Assembly (NCBI GenBank): GCA_021299265.1
Contig: JAJTGP010000057.1
Span: forward strand, 1-57,959
From: Hyphomonadaceae bacterium
Lineage (GTDB): Bacteria > Pseudomonadota > Alphaproteobacteria > Caulobacterales > Aquidulcibacteraceae
Length of the DNA stretch: 57,959 bases
Direction: 5' to 3'
Below the pieces are notes generated by a model that worked only from the letters and a program-made list of their open reading frames with translations, searched no databases and was not told the DNA's origin. Made by a program: the position numbers and the translations under genes. Below, in pieces: positions 7,479-16,730 of the stretch; the stretch's first letter is position 1, and every line of letters starts with the position of its first letter.

Positions 7479-9020
7479 ATGGCCTATAAAAGTATGCGCG
7501 AGTTCATGGCGCGGTTGGAGAGCGAGCAAAAACTGGTGCGCGTGCGCGAACCGGTCTCGACTGTCTTGGAAATGACGGAAATCCAAACCCGTCTCCTGGC
7601 AACAGGCGGGCCTGCGACCTTGTATGAGCATGCTTTGATGGCAGATGGCTCAAAGTCCAACATGCCAGTCCTCACCAATCTATTTGGCACCGTCGAGCGG
7701 GTGGCTATGGGCGTAACCATGGACGGCAAGGATCGCCGGACCGCGCAAGACTTGCGCGAAGTAGGCGAACTTCTGGCCTTTTTGCGTCAACCAGAACCAC
7801 CGCGCGGCCTGAAGGAAGCGTTTGACCTCTTGCCCTTGGCCAAGACCGTCATGCAAATGCGGCCCAACACGATTTCGGGCGGGGTATTTGCCAAAGCGCC
7901 CTGCCAAGAAGTGGTCTGGGAAGGCGCAGATATCGATTTGTCGCGCTTGCCGATCCAGAGCTGCTGGCCCGGTGAGCCTGCACCGTTGATCACGTGGCCC
8001 CTGATCGTCACAAAAGGGCCGAGCGATAAGCGGCAGGATAATTACAATCTCGGCATTTATCGAATGCAGCAATTGGGCAAGGATCGCGCCATCATGCGCT
8101 GGCTCGCCCATCGTGGCGGTGCGCAACATTATAAGCGCTGGAAAGATACAAAGCCTGAGCCTCTGCCAGCCGCGGTGGTGATTGGCGCGGACCCCGGCAC
8201 CATTCTCGCCGCTGTAACCCCGGTCCCCGACACGTTGAGCGAGTATCAGTTCGCAGGCCTTATGCGCGGCCGTAAGCTGGACCTCGTTCCCTGCAAGACC
8301 ATTCCAATTGAAGTGCCGGCGGAAGCTGAAATCATCATTGAGGGCCATGTGCTGCTGGATGAATTCGCCGATGAAGGTCCTTATGGCGATCATACCGGCT
8401 ACTATAATTCAGTCGAGAAGTTCCCGATCTTCCAAGTCTCTTGCATCACGATGCGCAAGGACCCCATCTATCTCTCGACCTTTACAGGCCGCCCGCCCGA
8501 TGAACCATCGGTTTTGGGTGAAGCGTTGAATGAGGTCTTCATCCCACTTCTTCAACAGCAATTCCCTGAAATTACAGATTTTTGGCTCCCACCAGAAGGC
8601 TGTTCCTATCGGATCGCTGTCATCTCGATGAAGAAGGCCTATCCGGGCCATGCCAAAAGGGTGATGATGGGCGCTTGGTCTTTCTTGCGCCAGTTCATGT
8701 ACACCAAATGGATCATTGTGGTGGATGACGACATCAATGCGCGCGACTGGAAAGATGTGATGTGGGCGGTCTCCACCAGAATGGACCCAGCGCGCGATAT
8801 CACCCTCGTTGACCGTACGCCGATCGACTATCTGGATTTTGCCAGCCCCGAAAGCGGCTTAGGCTCCAAAATCGGGCTGGATGCGACCAATAAAATCCAT
8901 CCAGAAACCCACCGCGAATGGGGCGAAGAAATCCGGATGGACAAGAAAGTCATTGATGCCGTGACCGAAAAATGGGGTCGCTTGGGCTTGCCCGGCGAAG
9001 GCAAGCCAATCTGGAAGTAG
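7479..9020 (+). CDS. ubiD: UbiD family decarboxylase
   Basis: A 513-residue UbiD-type prenyl-FMN-dependent decarboxylase, probably for 3-polyprenyl-4-hydroxybenzoate in ubiquinone synthesis. [10 protein letters not shown] near 188-197 supplies the cofactor-site Asn and Arg, and [15 protein letters not shown] near 296-310 carries the conserved acidic residues. The length is close to the roughly 500 of E. coli UbiD. I start it at ATG 7479 because GGAGG is four bases upstream; in-frame codons reach back to 7416 but lack a ribosome site. UbiX is not in the window. A non-ubiquinone UbiD substrate cannot be excluded. Confidence 0.9.
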   Translation: MAYKSMREFMARLESEQKLVRVREPVSTVLEMTEIQTRLLATGGPATLYEHALMADGSKSNMPVLTNLFGTVERVAMGVTMDGKDRRTAQDLREVGELLAFLRQPEPPRGLKEAFDLLPLAKTVMQMRPNTISGGVFAKAPCQEVVWEGADIDLSRLPIQSCWPGEPAPLITWPLIVTKGPSDKRQDNYNLGIYRMQQLGKDRAIMRWLAHRGGAQHYKRWKDTKPEPLPAAVVIGADPGTILAAVTPVPDTLSEYQFAGLMRGRKLDLVPCKTIPIEVPAEAEIIIEGHVLLDEFADEGPYGDHTGYYNSVEKFPIFQVSCITMRKDPIYLSTFTGRPPDEPSVLGEALNEVFIPLLQQQFPEITDFWLPPEGCSYRIAVISMKKAYPGHAKRVMMGAWSFLRQFMYTKWIIVVDDDINARDWKDVMWAVSTRMDPARDITLVDRTPIDYLDFASPESGLGSKIGLDATNKIHPETHREWGEEIRMDKKVIDAVTEKWGRLGLPGEGKPIWK

Positions 9021-9035
9021 CGCGGGCTATTGCGG

Positions 9036-9275
9036 TCAAACGAGGATGTTGAAGCGCGGGCCATCGGTTCGGGTGTCAGTGTGAGCGCTTGTATCGCGAC
9101 CAACGGTCAAATCCAACAGCAGCCCGCCGAACTGCACAGCGTCTGAAAACACCTTGGTCTTACCGGGCTGTTCATCCGGTTGCGTGACGTCCTTGGGATG
9201 GGCAGGGTCGATGTTCTTCTTGGCATAAGACACATCGGTGCAGTCGCGGCACATATAGCCATTGACGATTTCCAT
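9036..9275 (-). CDS. Conserved small protein with N-terminal CxxC, unknown function
   Basis: A 79-residue protein beginning MEIVNGYMCRDCTD, then an AKKNIDPAHP segment and a hydrophobic FGGLLLDL stretch. The CRDC pair near residues 9-12 could bind metal or be redox-active. I place the start at 9275, which has GAGGAAG upstream; the longer form from 9305 has no such site. From memory, similar short proteins occur in other alphaproteobacteria, without known function. It converges with ubiD. Confidence 0.65.
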   Translation of the reverse strand: MEIVNGYMCRDCTDVSYAKKNIDPAHPKDVTQPDEQPGKTKVFSDAVQFGGLLLDLTVGRDTSAHTDTRTDGPRFNILV

Positions 9276-9387
9276 GATGCACTTCCTCACTGAGACTTCA
9301 CTCAATGGAGGTTACGCAGCACCTAAGACTTTGGTTACAGTAAACATTTATCGCTGAACTAGAATGGATTTTATGGTTTCTACTTCC

Positions 9388-9864
9388 TTAACGCCGCTTA
9401 GCAGCCTCTAAAGCCAAAGCGCGCTTGGCCCGGTGAACGGCGGCATCTAATTCCTGCAGAAAGCGCGAGCGGTCTGAAGCCGCAAAGGCCCGCGGCCCAG
9501 ATGTTGCGACCCCCATCGCACGAAGGTGCTCGCCAATTTCACGACCCGCCAGCGCGGAGCCAATGGAATCGCGCGTGAAGGGCTTGCCTTGATTGCCAAT
9601 CGCTTGTGCCCCGGCTTTCAAAGCCCGATCGGCCAAGGGAATGTCTTGGGTGATAACAATGTCGCCGGTGCGGCATCGTTCGGCAATCCAATCATCGGCG
9701 GCATCAGGGCCGGCATCGACGACCAGTCTCTCAATCAAGGGATGGTTGGGAATTTGTATAAAACTATTGGCGACAACAAAGGTCTGCAAGCCATAACGTA
9801 CTGCGACTTTATAGACCTCATCTTTAACTGGGCAGGCATCAGCATCCACAAAAAGGCGAGTCAT
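9388..9864 (-). CDS. YaiI/YqxD family protein (DUF188)
   Basis: A 158-residue protein of the DUF188 family, recognisable from FVDADACPVKDE at the N terminus, VVDAGPDAADDWI in the middle, and DIVITQDIPLADRAL. The family has a PIN-like fold with clustered acidic residues and may be a nuclease, but no activity is established. Length matches the family. Confidence 0.9.
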   Translation of the reverse strand: MTRLFVDADACPVKDEVYKVAVRYGLQTFVVANSFIQIPNHPLIERLVVDAGPDAADDWIAERCRTGDIVITQDIPLADRALKAGAQAIGNQGKPFTRDSIGSALAGREIGEHLRAMGVATSGPRAFAASDRSRFLQELDAAVHRAKRALALEAAKRR

Positions 9865-9917
9865 GCCGCTTTATGGCCGAAAGCTTTGGTCAGTACCAGT
9901 CCGACGCAGGCAAAGGA

Positions 9918-10082
9918 TCAGTCGCGTCCGCGCGGCATATCGACGAAGCCGGAATAATCGACCATGCGCTGAGGCATCAGTTCTTCAAACTGTTCCCGCA
10001 TCACACGCGCCAACTTCAGTCCAAGATACAGGGCCAAACTGCCCATTGCGACCAAGATAAGACTTGCAATGATAACTGGCAT
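9918..10082 (-). CDS. Small single-pass membrane protein (54 aa)
   Basis: Minus-strand ATG at 10082 with GGGAGG seven bases upstream opens a 54-codon frame ending in TGA at 9920-9918. The product begins MPVIIASLILVAMGSLALYL, a clear transmembrane helix, followed by a basic/amphipathic tail (KLARVMREQFEELMPQ) and a polar end. The strong ribosome site, helix and clean end make it a likely real gene. It lies 53 bases upstream of yaiI on the same strand and may be cotranscribed. No family is recognised. Confidence 0.65.
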   Translation of the reverse strand: MPVIIASLILVAMGSLALYLGLKLARVMREQFEELMPQRMVDYSGFVDMPRGRD

Positions 10083-10257
10083 CTGCGTGCCTCCCCACCA
10101 ATTTTTCTCAGGCTACCACCCGAGTGCTGAAATCCGATAAACTTACTCTTCGCGTTTATGATGCGCCTTTTCATTCATTCTTAAAGGCTGTTTCGATGAC
10201 GATTTGATGTTATCTGCCTGATGAACAGCCAATGTTGGCATATCGAAAGGGCTCATC

Positions 10258-10647
10258 ATGACTGGATCTGCCGCTGTCGCACTTTATACAGGTCTGAATA
10301 TACTGCTGATTTTAGCATTAACATGGCAGGTCATTGGCCATCGTCGCCGCGAGAAGATCACCTTGGGAGATGGCGGATTTCCGCCTTTGATTCGGGCTAT
10401 CCGCGCCCACGCCAATGCAACCGAAGTAGCCCCCATCGCCTTGATCGGCTTGATGGCCATGGCTATGGCCAATGCGCCACTTTGGATCATCCATATCGGC
10501 GGATTGAGTCTAACGCTCGGCCGCGCACTGCATGCCTATGGATTGAGCCGCGTTGAAGGCGCCTCATTTGGCCGCTTCGTGGGTATGTTAATGTCGTTGG
10601 TAGCCTTATTGTGGATCGCAATAGCTTGCGTCTGGCTCGCCCTTTAG
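10258..10647 (+). CDS. MAPEG family membrane protein
   Basis: A 129-residue four-helix membrane protein. The second half of helix 1 and the loop contain RAHANATEVAPIALI, the MAPEG hallmark (glutathione-binding Arg/Asn/Glu region in eukaryotic members). GRALHAYGLSR follows in the third segment. Bacterial MAPEG proteins are often glutathione transferases or peroxidases of uncertain substrate. AAAGGG precedes the start. It stands alone, with a hairpin 23 bases after the stop. Confidence 0.9.
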   Translation: MTGSAAVALYTGLNILLILALTWQVIGHRRREKITLGDGGFPPLIRAIRAHANATEVAPIALIGLMAMAMANAPLWIIHIGGLSLTLGRALHAYGLSRVEGASFGRFVGMLMSLVALLWIAIACVWLAL

Positions 10648-10670
10648 GAAAGGCGGACATCTAAATGACA

Positions 10671-10700
10671 AAGGGCCGCTGCCCGAAAGCAGCGACCCTT
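10671..10700. terminator. Possible bidirectional hairpin terminator
   Basis: AAGGGCCGCTGC / GCAGCGACCCTT forms a 10-pair stem with one interior mismatch pair (CC/GA) and a 6-base loop. It lies between the convergent MAPEG and glycine-rich protein genes. T-runs are weak on both sides, so termination is only suggested. Confidence 0.4.
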
Positions 10701-10782
10701 CAGCCCCCTAAGAGCGCTTTACAGCGAGCTTAATCTTTAGTCCCCGCGCAACTTTGGTCCATTGGACCAAAACGCGCTTGAC

Positions 10783-11700
10783 TTAGAACACGCCTTGGCC
10801 AACCCCACCATCGACGAACATGGACGCGCGATAGGTAGCGGTTTGTTGGGTTGCCGACTGGCGTGTGTTGGTGAAGGTCTCGGTGCGGGTAATTGTGGCG
10901 AATTTGATGCCCGGACCAAAGCGACGCAACAGCGAGCGCTCGTTACAATCAGCCTCTGCCTTCTGCGCAACGCACTGGACGGTCGCGGCACCAACGGCAC
11001 CCTTGTCGCCCTTATAGGACAAGGCTTGGCCTTTTTGGCACGAAATGGTGCGGCCGCCATCGAAATTGGCTTCGCCATTGACGAGCTTGCCGAGGGTCAC
11101 CTCCATGCGGGTACCTGCCATACAGCGGAAGACTTCGCCATCGAACTCAGCGCCAACCTTGGCATCGCCATTGGTGCGCGAAGCTGGGTGTGGCATGCCA
11201 CGGTCGTCCATGCAGACAGCGCGGATGGCGATGGTTTCGGTGATAGTGCGGCTGTCTTGGAATTGCTCCATCACAGTTGCCATTTGACCGCCAGAAACTT
11301 GCAAGCCGTCGATAAGGCCAGTGGTCGCAGGCATAGGGACCGAATAGCCACCGCCGCCGCCGCCACCGATGTAAACGCCGCCGCCGCCACCGCCGCCGCC
11401 AACAACCGTGGTGCTGCCGCCAACATAAGTATTGCCGCCGACTAGAACATTGGTACCGCCGAAGTAGCTGCCGCCAACGCTGACATTCACGTTCGGGCCG
11501 GGCACATAAACATTCGGCACGCCGATGATGTGGCCTGTGGCAGAGCCACAGCAACCGCCCGACGGGCCTTGAACGACTGGGATATTTGTTGTGCTGTTAC
11601 CGCCGGTGCCACAGCCATTGCAGCCACCCGCTTGAGCGGATGATGCCATAAAGGCCGCTAGAAGTGTGGCTGCGGCGATGTATCGAACTGAAACACTCAT
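10783..11700 (-). CDS. Secreted glycine-rich protein, unknown function
   Basis: A 305-residue protein with a Sec signal peptide (cleavage after SSAQA, about residue 24). The mature N terminus is Cys/Gly-rich (GGCNGCGTGG, GGCCGS). Residues roughly 60-120 are Gly/Val/Tyr/Asn-rich, with two poly-Gly runs. A folded C-terminal half has six spaced Cys residues, suggesting disulfides. GGGGAG precedes the start. The glycine part resembles fibrous surface or matrix proteins; the C-terminal domain is not recognised. A surface or envelope location is inferred from the signal peptide. Confidence 0.7.
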   Translation of the reverse strand: MSVSVRYIAAATLLAAFMASSAQAGGCNGCGTGGNSTTNIPVVQGPSGGCCGSATGHIIGVPNVYVPGPNVNVSVGGSYFGGTNVLVGGNTYVGGSTTVVGGGGGGGGVYIGGGGGGGYSVPMPATTGLIDGLQVSGGQMATVMEQFQDSRTITETIAIRAVCMDDRGMPHPASRTNGDAKVGAEFDGEVFRCMAGTRMEVTLGKLVNGEANFDGGRTISCQKGQALSYKGDKGAVGAATVQCVAQKAEADCNERSLLRRFGPGIKFATITRTETFTNTRQSATQQTATYRASMFVDGGVGQGVF

Positions 11701-11861
11701 GGTGGGACTCCCCGAAATTTACAGAACCATCCAGCAAGTCCGGCGCCAATTTCGCGCGTGTGGAGAGTATAGGCGGTCAAGGTCACCGAACTGGTTTGGC
11801 ACGAGACGTGCGCTACCCTTGGGAAAGCAGCCAGAAGGCAGCTAAAACCGAGGAAAAAGAC

Positions 11862-12407
11862 ATGAATTACGGTGCCCTTCATCCCGAAAGCCGGGCCTTT
11901 TTGAGCTCTTGGCAGGCCCTAAACGGGCTTTCTGACCAATCTGAGACAGGGTCTGCCATGTCAAAAGATGCGTCATCCATGATTGGGCGTATCTTTTTGG
12001 CGCAACGGGCGAGCGAAGGAGTCTTCACCTTTAAGACTGTCGGCGCTGACTTAAAGCTCTGGACCGGACGGGACTTGCGCGACCATGATGTTGCAAGCTT
12101 GTTCCACGGTGCTGACCGCAATTTGATCCGCGCCCTATTGGAATCCGCGATTACGGGGCCCGGCCCCGCTTTGGCGCGCGCAGCCGCCTTTGGTGCCGGT
12201 TTTGGACAAAGAACGGAAGTGGAGTGGGTGTTCTTGCCCTTGACGGACAAGTCAGGTGCGGACAGGGTCTTGGGCCTGTTCCAGCCCATCAACCAATCGC
12301 CGTCGATTTCCAAACCCGTGCTGCGCTTTTCATTGACCGCGCTATTACCGCCAACACCGGAAATGGCCGTGCGGCAGGGTCTGCGCCTTGTCGTCAGCCG
12401 CGACTAG
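11862..12407 (+). CDS. PAS_5 domain protein
   Basis: A 181-residue soluble protein. Residues about 45-150 fit the alphaproteobacterial PAS_5 family: an F-x-F-K-T-V-G strand, LFHGADRNLIRALLE helix, and the strand pair VEWVFLPLTD ... DRVLGLFQP. Such proteins are single-domain sensory or regulatory factors of mostly unknown output. I choose the ATG at 11862, preceded by GAGG, over upstream in-frame codons that lack a ribosome site. It is divergent from the glycine-rich gene, sharing its 160-base upstream region. Confidence 0.75.
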   Translation: MNYGALHPESRAFLSSWQALNGLSDQSETGSAMSKDASSMIGRIFLAQRASEGVFTFKTVGADLKLWTGRDLRDHDVASLFHGADRNLIRALLESAITGPGPALARAAAFGAGFGQRTEVEWVFLPLTDKSGADRVLGLFQPINQSPSISKPVLRFSLTALLPPTPEMAVRQGLRLVVSRD

Positions 12408-12413
12408 ATTTTT

Positions 12414-14243
12414 CTACCCCTCCGGCTGTGCCCCAGTTTGAAACTGTAGCGCAGCCAACTCCGCATAAAGGCCACCTTTGGCAATCAACTGGTCGTGCGT
12501 GCCCGCTTCGACAATGCGGCCTTGGTTCAGCACCAAAATGAGATTGGCTCGGCGGACCGTCGACAAGCGGTGCGCGACCACAATCGTCGTCCGATTAGCA
12601 GCAAAGCGGTCGAGTGCTTCTTGAACCCGGGCTTCTGAGTCAGAGTCGAGGGCACTGGTAGGCTCATCGAGCAAAAGGATCGGGCTATCGCGTACGATTG
12701 CTCGCGCCAAAGACAGACGCTGCCGCTCTCCGCCAGACAGGCGCGACCCTCGCGGGCCAACTTGTGCGGAGAGCCCGTCGGACAATCGATCCACAAAATC
12801 ACATGCCGCCGCAGATAAAGCCGCGCGAATGGCCGCCTCATCCGCGCTGGGTAATCCCATCGCCACATTGTCAGCGATCGAAGCGTCAAACAGCGTGGCA
12901 TCTTGGCTAACTAAGGCAATGTGCTGACGCAAGCTAACCAAGGTCGTCTGACCAATGTCTTGGCCATCAATCAAAACGCGCCCGACACTTGGATCAAACA
13001 AGCGCGGAATCAGATTGAGAATAGTGGACTTGCCAGAACCCGACGGCCCAACCAAAGCCAAGGTTTGTCCAGGCTCTGCTGTAAAGCTGATAGTTTCGAG
13101 CCCCACGGTGCCATTTGGCCAGCTAAAGCCTACATTTTGAAACTCAATCCTGCCGGGGCCACGGGCAAGCGTGACCGCTTGAGGATGGTCGGCAATGCTA
13201 GGGGCTTCGTCTAGGACAGAGAAGAAGCGCTCTAACGCCGAAAGGCCTTCCTGTAGCACGCTGTTTAATCCGCCCAAGCTGCGGATTGACTGCGCGGCCA
13301 ACAGCAGCGAAGCGATAAAGGCCGTCAACGTACCAACACTCGCCGCACCTTGGGTGATGCGAAAGCCTGCAAAGGCAAAGACGCCTGCAATCGCAAGCCC
13401 GCCCAAGACTTCAAGAATAGGGTCTACCCGGCCCTTTTGCTCAGCCATTTTTAAAAGAAGCGACATGCGTGTCGAAAGGGCCGCCCCTACTCGGTTGCTC
13501 TCAGCTTTTTCCAAGCCATAGGTCTTGACCAACCGAATGCCGCCTAAGCTTTCTTCGACCACGCCGGCAAGGTCTGCCGCTTGGTGCTGGGCGCGAGCGG
13601 CGGTCTTACGAAGCCTTGACCCAATCATGGAAACCGGGCCAATCGCCAAAGGCAGGATGACAAGGCACACAAGAGCCAATTGCCAGTCGCCCATAATCAT
13701 AACGGCTACAACGCCGACCAGAGTCAGAATGTCACGTACAAGACTGTTTGCCGCCCGCAACACGGCTTCGCGAACCGCGTTGATGTCGTTCAAAAAGCGC
13801 GCCGAAAATGCCCCCGAAGGTTCAGCACTGAGCCTGGCGAAATCGAGAGTCAAAAGCTTGGCGAACAAATCTTGCTGCAATTTGGTAGTGGCCGCTAAAG
13901 CCACCCTATTGGTCAAGACGGTCGAGCCATAAAGCGCGATGCCCTTAATAAGGGTTGCCGCAATAATCGCCAAAGGCCCGATCGTGGCCATGGCGGCCGG
14001 GGTCAGCCAATGGGGTGTGCTGTCTGCTACTTGGCCGGTGCCAGCGCCAAGCTTGGCCAAAGCATCGATGACTTGACCAAAAAGCCAAGGATAAGAGGCC
14101 GAGGCGGCGGCAACCACCGCCATCAATAGGGTTGCTACCCACAATACACCTGCATGCGGTGTCAGCCAGCCCGACCAAAACCGCTTGATCAAATCGGTGC
14201 TTGGCCCCGATTGTGTGGCGGCAGCCTTAGTGATCGTCTTCAT
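12414..14243 (-). CDS. msbA: MsbA-like ABC transporter, fused permease and ATPase
   Basis: A 609-residue half-transporter with six transmembrane helices in residues about 30-330 and a C-terminal ATPase. Walker A is GPSGSGKST (399-407), the signature LSGGE is at 502-506, Walker B ILLLDE at 522-527 and the switch His at 558. It would flip lipid A or another lipid across the inner membrane as a homodimer. It overlaps the DUF4170 gene by 17 bases and follows pmbA and cysQ, a linked set on one transcript. Substrate is inferred from family resemblance. Confidence 0.85.
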   Translation of the reverse strand: MKTITKAAATQSGPSTDLIKRFWSGWLTPHAGVLWVATLLMAVVAAASASYPWLFGQVIDALAKLGAGTGQVADSTPHWLTPAAMATIGPLAIIAATLIKGIALYGSTVLTNRVALAATTKLQQDLFAKLLTLDFARLSAEPSGAFSARFLNDINAVREAVLRAANSLVRDILTLVGVVAVMIMGDWQLALVCLVILPLAIGPVSMIGSRLRKTAARAQHQAADLAGVVEESLGGIRLVKTYGLEKAESNRVGAALSTRMSLLLKMAEQKGRVDPILEVLGGLAIAGVFAFAGFRITQGAASVGTLTAFIASLLLAAQSIRSLGGLNSVLQEGLSALERFFSVLDEAPSIADHPQAVTLARGPGRIEFQNVGFSWPNGTVGLETISFTAEPGQTLALVGPSGSGKSTILNLIPRLFDPSVGRVLIDGQDIGQTTLVSLRQHIALVSQDATLFDASIADNVAMGLPSADEAAIRAALSAAACDFVDRLSDGLSAQVGPRGSRLSGGERQRLSLARAIVRDSPILLLDEPTSALDSDSEARVQEALDRFAANRTTIVVAHRLSTVRRANLILVLNQGRIVEAGTHDQLIAKGGLYAELAALQFQTGAQPEG

Positions 14244-14487
14244 CCGGGGTTGGCCCGTTCGGATCGATCAAACGGTGGGCGTGGATCACAAAATAGCGCA
14301 TATGGGCGTTATCCACTGTGCGCTGGGATGCGCTTTTCCACGCGTCGCGCGCTTCGGCATAATTGGGATAGGCCCCAACAAAGTCCATTGCCTTTAGATC
14401 GCGAAACTCGACGTCCTCTAAATCTTGAACCTCCCCACCGATCACGATGTGGAGCAATTGTTTCTTTGGGGCGGCTTTACGTTCCAT
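14227..14487 (-). CDS. DUF4170 family protein
   Basis: An 86-residue soluble protein with the DUF4170 pattern: LHIVIGGEVQDLEDVEF, then DFVGAYPNYAEARDAWKS and MRYFVIHAHRLI. GAGGAACGA stands directly before the ATG. The family is small, alphaproteobacterial and of unknown function. Its 3' end overlaps the start of the msbA-like gene, which suggests cotranslation and perhaps a role in lipid export. Confidence 0.88.
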   Translation of the reverse strand: MERKAAPKKQLLHIVIGGEVQDLEDVEFRDLKAMDFVGAYPNYAEARDAWKSASQRTVDNAHMRYFVIHAHRLIDPNGPTPDEDDH

Positions 14488-14494
14488 TCGTTCC

Positions 14495-15283
14495 TCACGA
14501 CAGTTTTACATGGTGGACGCGTTCAATGAGTAAGGGATGGAGGGGCTTGCCCGCAACCACCAAACTTTTCTGAAGAGGTACAAGCTGATTGTAAACAAAG
14601 GCTGCACCTTCATGCGTCGTCGCCAGCGCGCCTGCCTCAGCCACGATCACATGGGCCGCAGCCAAATCCCAATCGCTCTTGGCTGAGAGCGCAATGGCAC
14701 CATCATAATGACCAGCTGCAACCAGGCACATCCGATACGCAATCGAATTACGCGATACCACGTCCATCTCTGGCCACGGCGTTGGCCAGGCTGGATGGCG
14801 GAACATGCCGGGATCGCCCAACATGGCACAGCCTTCTAGCTGATCGACTTTACTGGGTTGGATCGGCACCCCATTTAGACGTGCGCCACCACCTTGAAAA
14901 GCGTCAAACACTTCCCCTGTGGCTGGATTAAACACGACCCCTAAAACAGGCTGACTATCGGCCAACAAGCCAATACAAATGGTGAAATGGGGCTTAGCCT
15001 TGATAAAGGCGCGCGTGCCATCTATCGGGTCCACCACCCAGCAAAAGCGCGCTGATTGGCGTGATTGATCGTCGACAGTTTCTTCTGACAGCCAGCCATA
15101 ATCCGAGCGCTTGGCCAATAGGCGATCCTTCAGCAAGGCATCAATCGCCAAATCCGCGTCGCTGACGGGATTATTGGGGGACTTGTCACGGACATCCATC
15201 TGCGTGCCGAAATAGCGCATCGCAACAGCCCCCGCCTCTGTGGCGGCCTCCAATGCAAGCGCCAGATCTGCCACCAAATTCAT
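14495..15283 (-). CDS. cysQ: 3'(2'),5'-bisphosphate nucleotidase CysQ / inositol monophosphatase family
   Basis: A 262-residue Mg-dependent Li-sensitive phosphatase. Metal-site motifs are visible: SEETVDD near 65, WVVDPIDGTRAFI near 82-94 and SDWDLAAAHVIVAEAGA near 200-216. The 3'-phosphoadenosine 5'-phosphate nucleotidase activity is inferred from similarity to CysQ; other inositol-phosphatase-like substrates are possible. It starts 3 bases after the pmbA stop and ends 7 bases before the DUF4170 gene, so it is mid-operon. Confidence 0.85.
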   Translation of the reverse strand: MNLVADLALALEAATEAGAVAMRYFGTQMDVRDKSPNNPVSDADLAIDALLKDRLLAKRSDYGWLSEETVDDQSRQSARFCWVVDPIDGTRAFIKAKPHFTICIGLLADSQPVLGVVFNPATGEVFDAFQGGGARLNGVPIQPSKVDQLEGCAMLGDPGMFRHPAWPTPWPEMDVVSRNSIAYRMCLVAAGHYDGAIALSAKSDWDLAAAHVIVAEAGALATTHEGAAFVYNQLVPLQKSLVVAGKPLHPLLIERVHHVKLS

Positions 15284-15286
15284 GCC

Positions 15287-16624
15287 TTATGCCCCTGCAA
15301 TCGTCATCGCTGGAACGAGCAGGCTGGGGCATTGCAGAGAAGCGCGACCATTATAGTCATTGCCGGGGATGAGCTTGCTGTACATATCAAGCATATTGCC
15401 GGCCACCGTGATTTCATTCACGGGGCGAACAATTTTGCCATTCTCAAACCAGAGGCCCGAAACACCAACTGAATAATCGCCCGTATTTGGATTGAAACTA
15501 GGTGATAGGGTTTCGATGACCAATAGGCCAGTGCCCGCTTGAGCTTGCAAGCCTGCAAGATCATGTTGGCCCGGCATAAGCATTACATTGCTGGAGCCAA
15601 TGCCGGGAGCGCCACCGGGGTTCATACTGGCATGGCCGGTTGACTTCAGGCCCAATTGTTTGGCGCTGGACGAATTGAGCAACCAAGTCTGCAACACGCC
15701 ATCGCTCACCAAATCGCGCGGGGCAACTGGCAATCCTTCGCCGTCAAACGGGTGGGATGCCCAACCACCCTTTTCAAGTGGATTGTCTGTAATTTGGATG
15801 TTGGACGCAAATACCTGCTGGTTTAGCTTGTCGCGCAAAAACGACACCCCGCGCGCCACAGACGCCCCAGAGATACCGCTGAGGAAAAAGCTAATTAGGC
15901 GGCTTGCTACCCGATTTTCGAAAATGACCGGCGCGACACAGCTTTCGAGCTTGGTTGCCCCCAAGCGCGCTAATGTGCGCTCCCCAGCATTACGGCCAAT
16001 CACGGCAGATGCTTTTAAGTCCTTTAAGAAGCGGCTGGAGTCGCTATCCCAATCACGTTCTTTATGGTCCCCGAGCTCTGCAATGGCAGAAAGACCTAGG
16101 CCCCAGGACGTGCCCCGATAGCCGCCACGGAAGCCATTGCTGGCCCCATACACGACTTGGCTTGCGCCCCATTCAGCCCCAGAGCCACCCGAATTGGTAA
16201 TGCCTTCGAGGCCTAAAGCGGCGGCTTCGCTTTCTAGGGCGCGGGCCTCTAGATCGGCAATATCGGCTTCGGTTTCATCCCAAAGCTCTAGGTCCACAAT
16301 ATTTGTGGCAAGTTCGGCCTCATCTGGCAGGCCACACCAAGGATCCTCAGCGGCCGCTTTCGCCATGGCGACAACGCGCTCTGCCAACGCATCCAAGGCA
16401 GCGATGCTGAAATCCGATGTGGAGGCACCAGCTTGCTTCTTGCCGATTAAGACCCGCAAGCCTGCGGAACGGCTCTCTTCGCTTTCGACAGATTCCAAAT
16501 TGCCGAGCCGAACCGACACAGACAGACTCTTGCGGTCAACACAGGCTGCATCAGCCGCTTCAGCACCTAAGGATTTTGCGCGGGACAGGAGCCGGTCAAC
16601 GGCTGCATCAAGATTTGAGCTCAT
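15287..16624 (-). CDS. pmbA: TldD/PmbA family protein, PmbA (TldE)
   Basis: A 445-residue member of the TldD/PmbA family. The N-terminal domain carries GLRVLIGKKQAGAST, and the C-terminal domain ends with SPSFNPNTGDYSVGVSGLW and IRPVNEIT-like (here VRPVNEITVAG) motifs. It lacks the HExxxH metal site of TldD, as PmbA does. PmbA and TldD together form a heterodimeric metalloprotease. TldD is not in the window. It heads the pmbA-cysQ-DUF4170-msbA run, 107 bases after the anti-sigma candidate. Confidence 0.88.
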   Translation of the reverse strand: MSSNLDAAVDRLLSRAKSLGAEAADAACVDRKSLSVSVRLGNLESVESEESRSAGLRVLIGKKQAGASTSDFSIAALDALAERVVAMAKAAAEDPWCGLPDEAELATNIVDLELWDETEADIADLEARALESEAAALGLEGITNSGGSGAEWGASQVVYGASNGFRGGYRGTSWGLGLSAIAELGDHKERDWDSDSSRFLKDLKASAVIGRNAGERTLARLGATKLESCVAPVIFENRVASRLISFFLSGISGASVARGVSFLRDKLNQQVFASNIQITDNPLEKGGWASHPFDGEGLPVAPRDLVSDGVLQTWLLNSSSAKQLGLKSTGHASMNPGGAPGIGSSNVMLMPGQHDLAGLQAQAGTGLLVIETLSPSFNPNTGDYSVGVSGLWFENGKIVRPVNEITVAGNMLDMYSKLIPGNDYNGRASLQCPSLLVPAMTIAGA

Positions 16625-16730
16625 GCACTTCTTCTAAAGCGGGTTTGACTCGATGCGAAGTCAATTGCGCACAAAAGCTTCAGTGCGTCCACTTTAGAAA
16701 CTGCACGCCTAATCCCGGCGCTTGGCGACA

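Noticed and set aside
7680-8393. 237-codon minus-strand open frame
   Set aside because: Antisense to ubiD, no family resemblance; ubiD motifs are intact on the other strand.
11341-11410. GCCGCC-type simple repeats
   Set aside because: Gly codons of the glycine-rich secreted protein, read on the minus strand.
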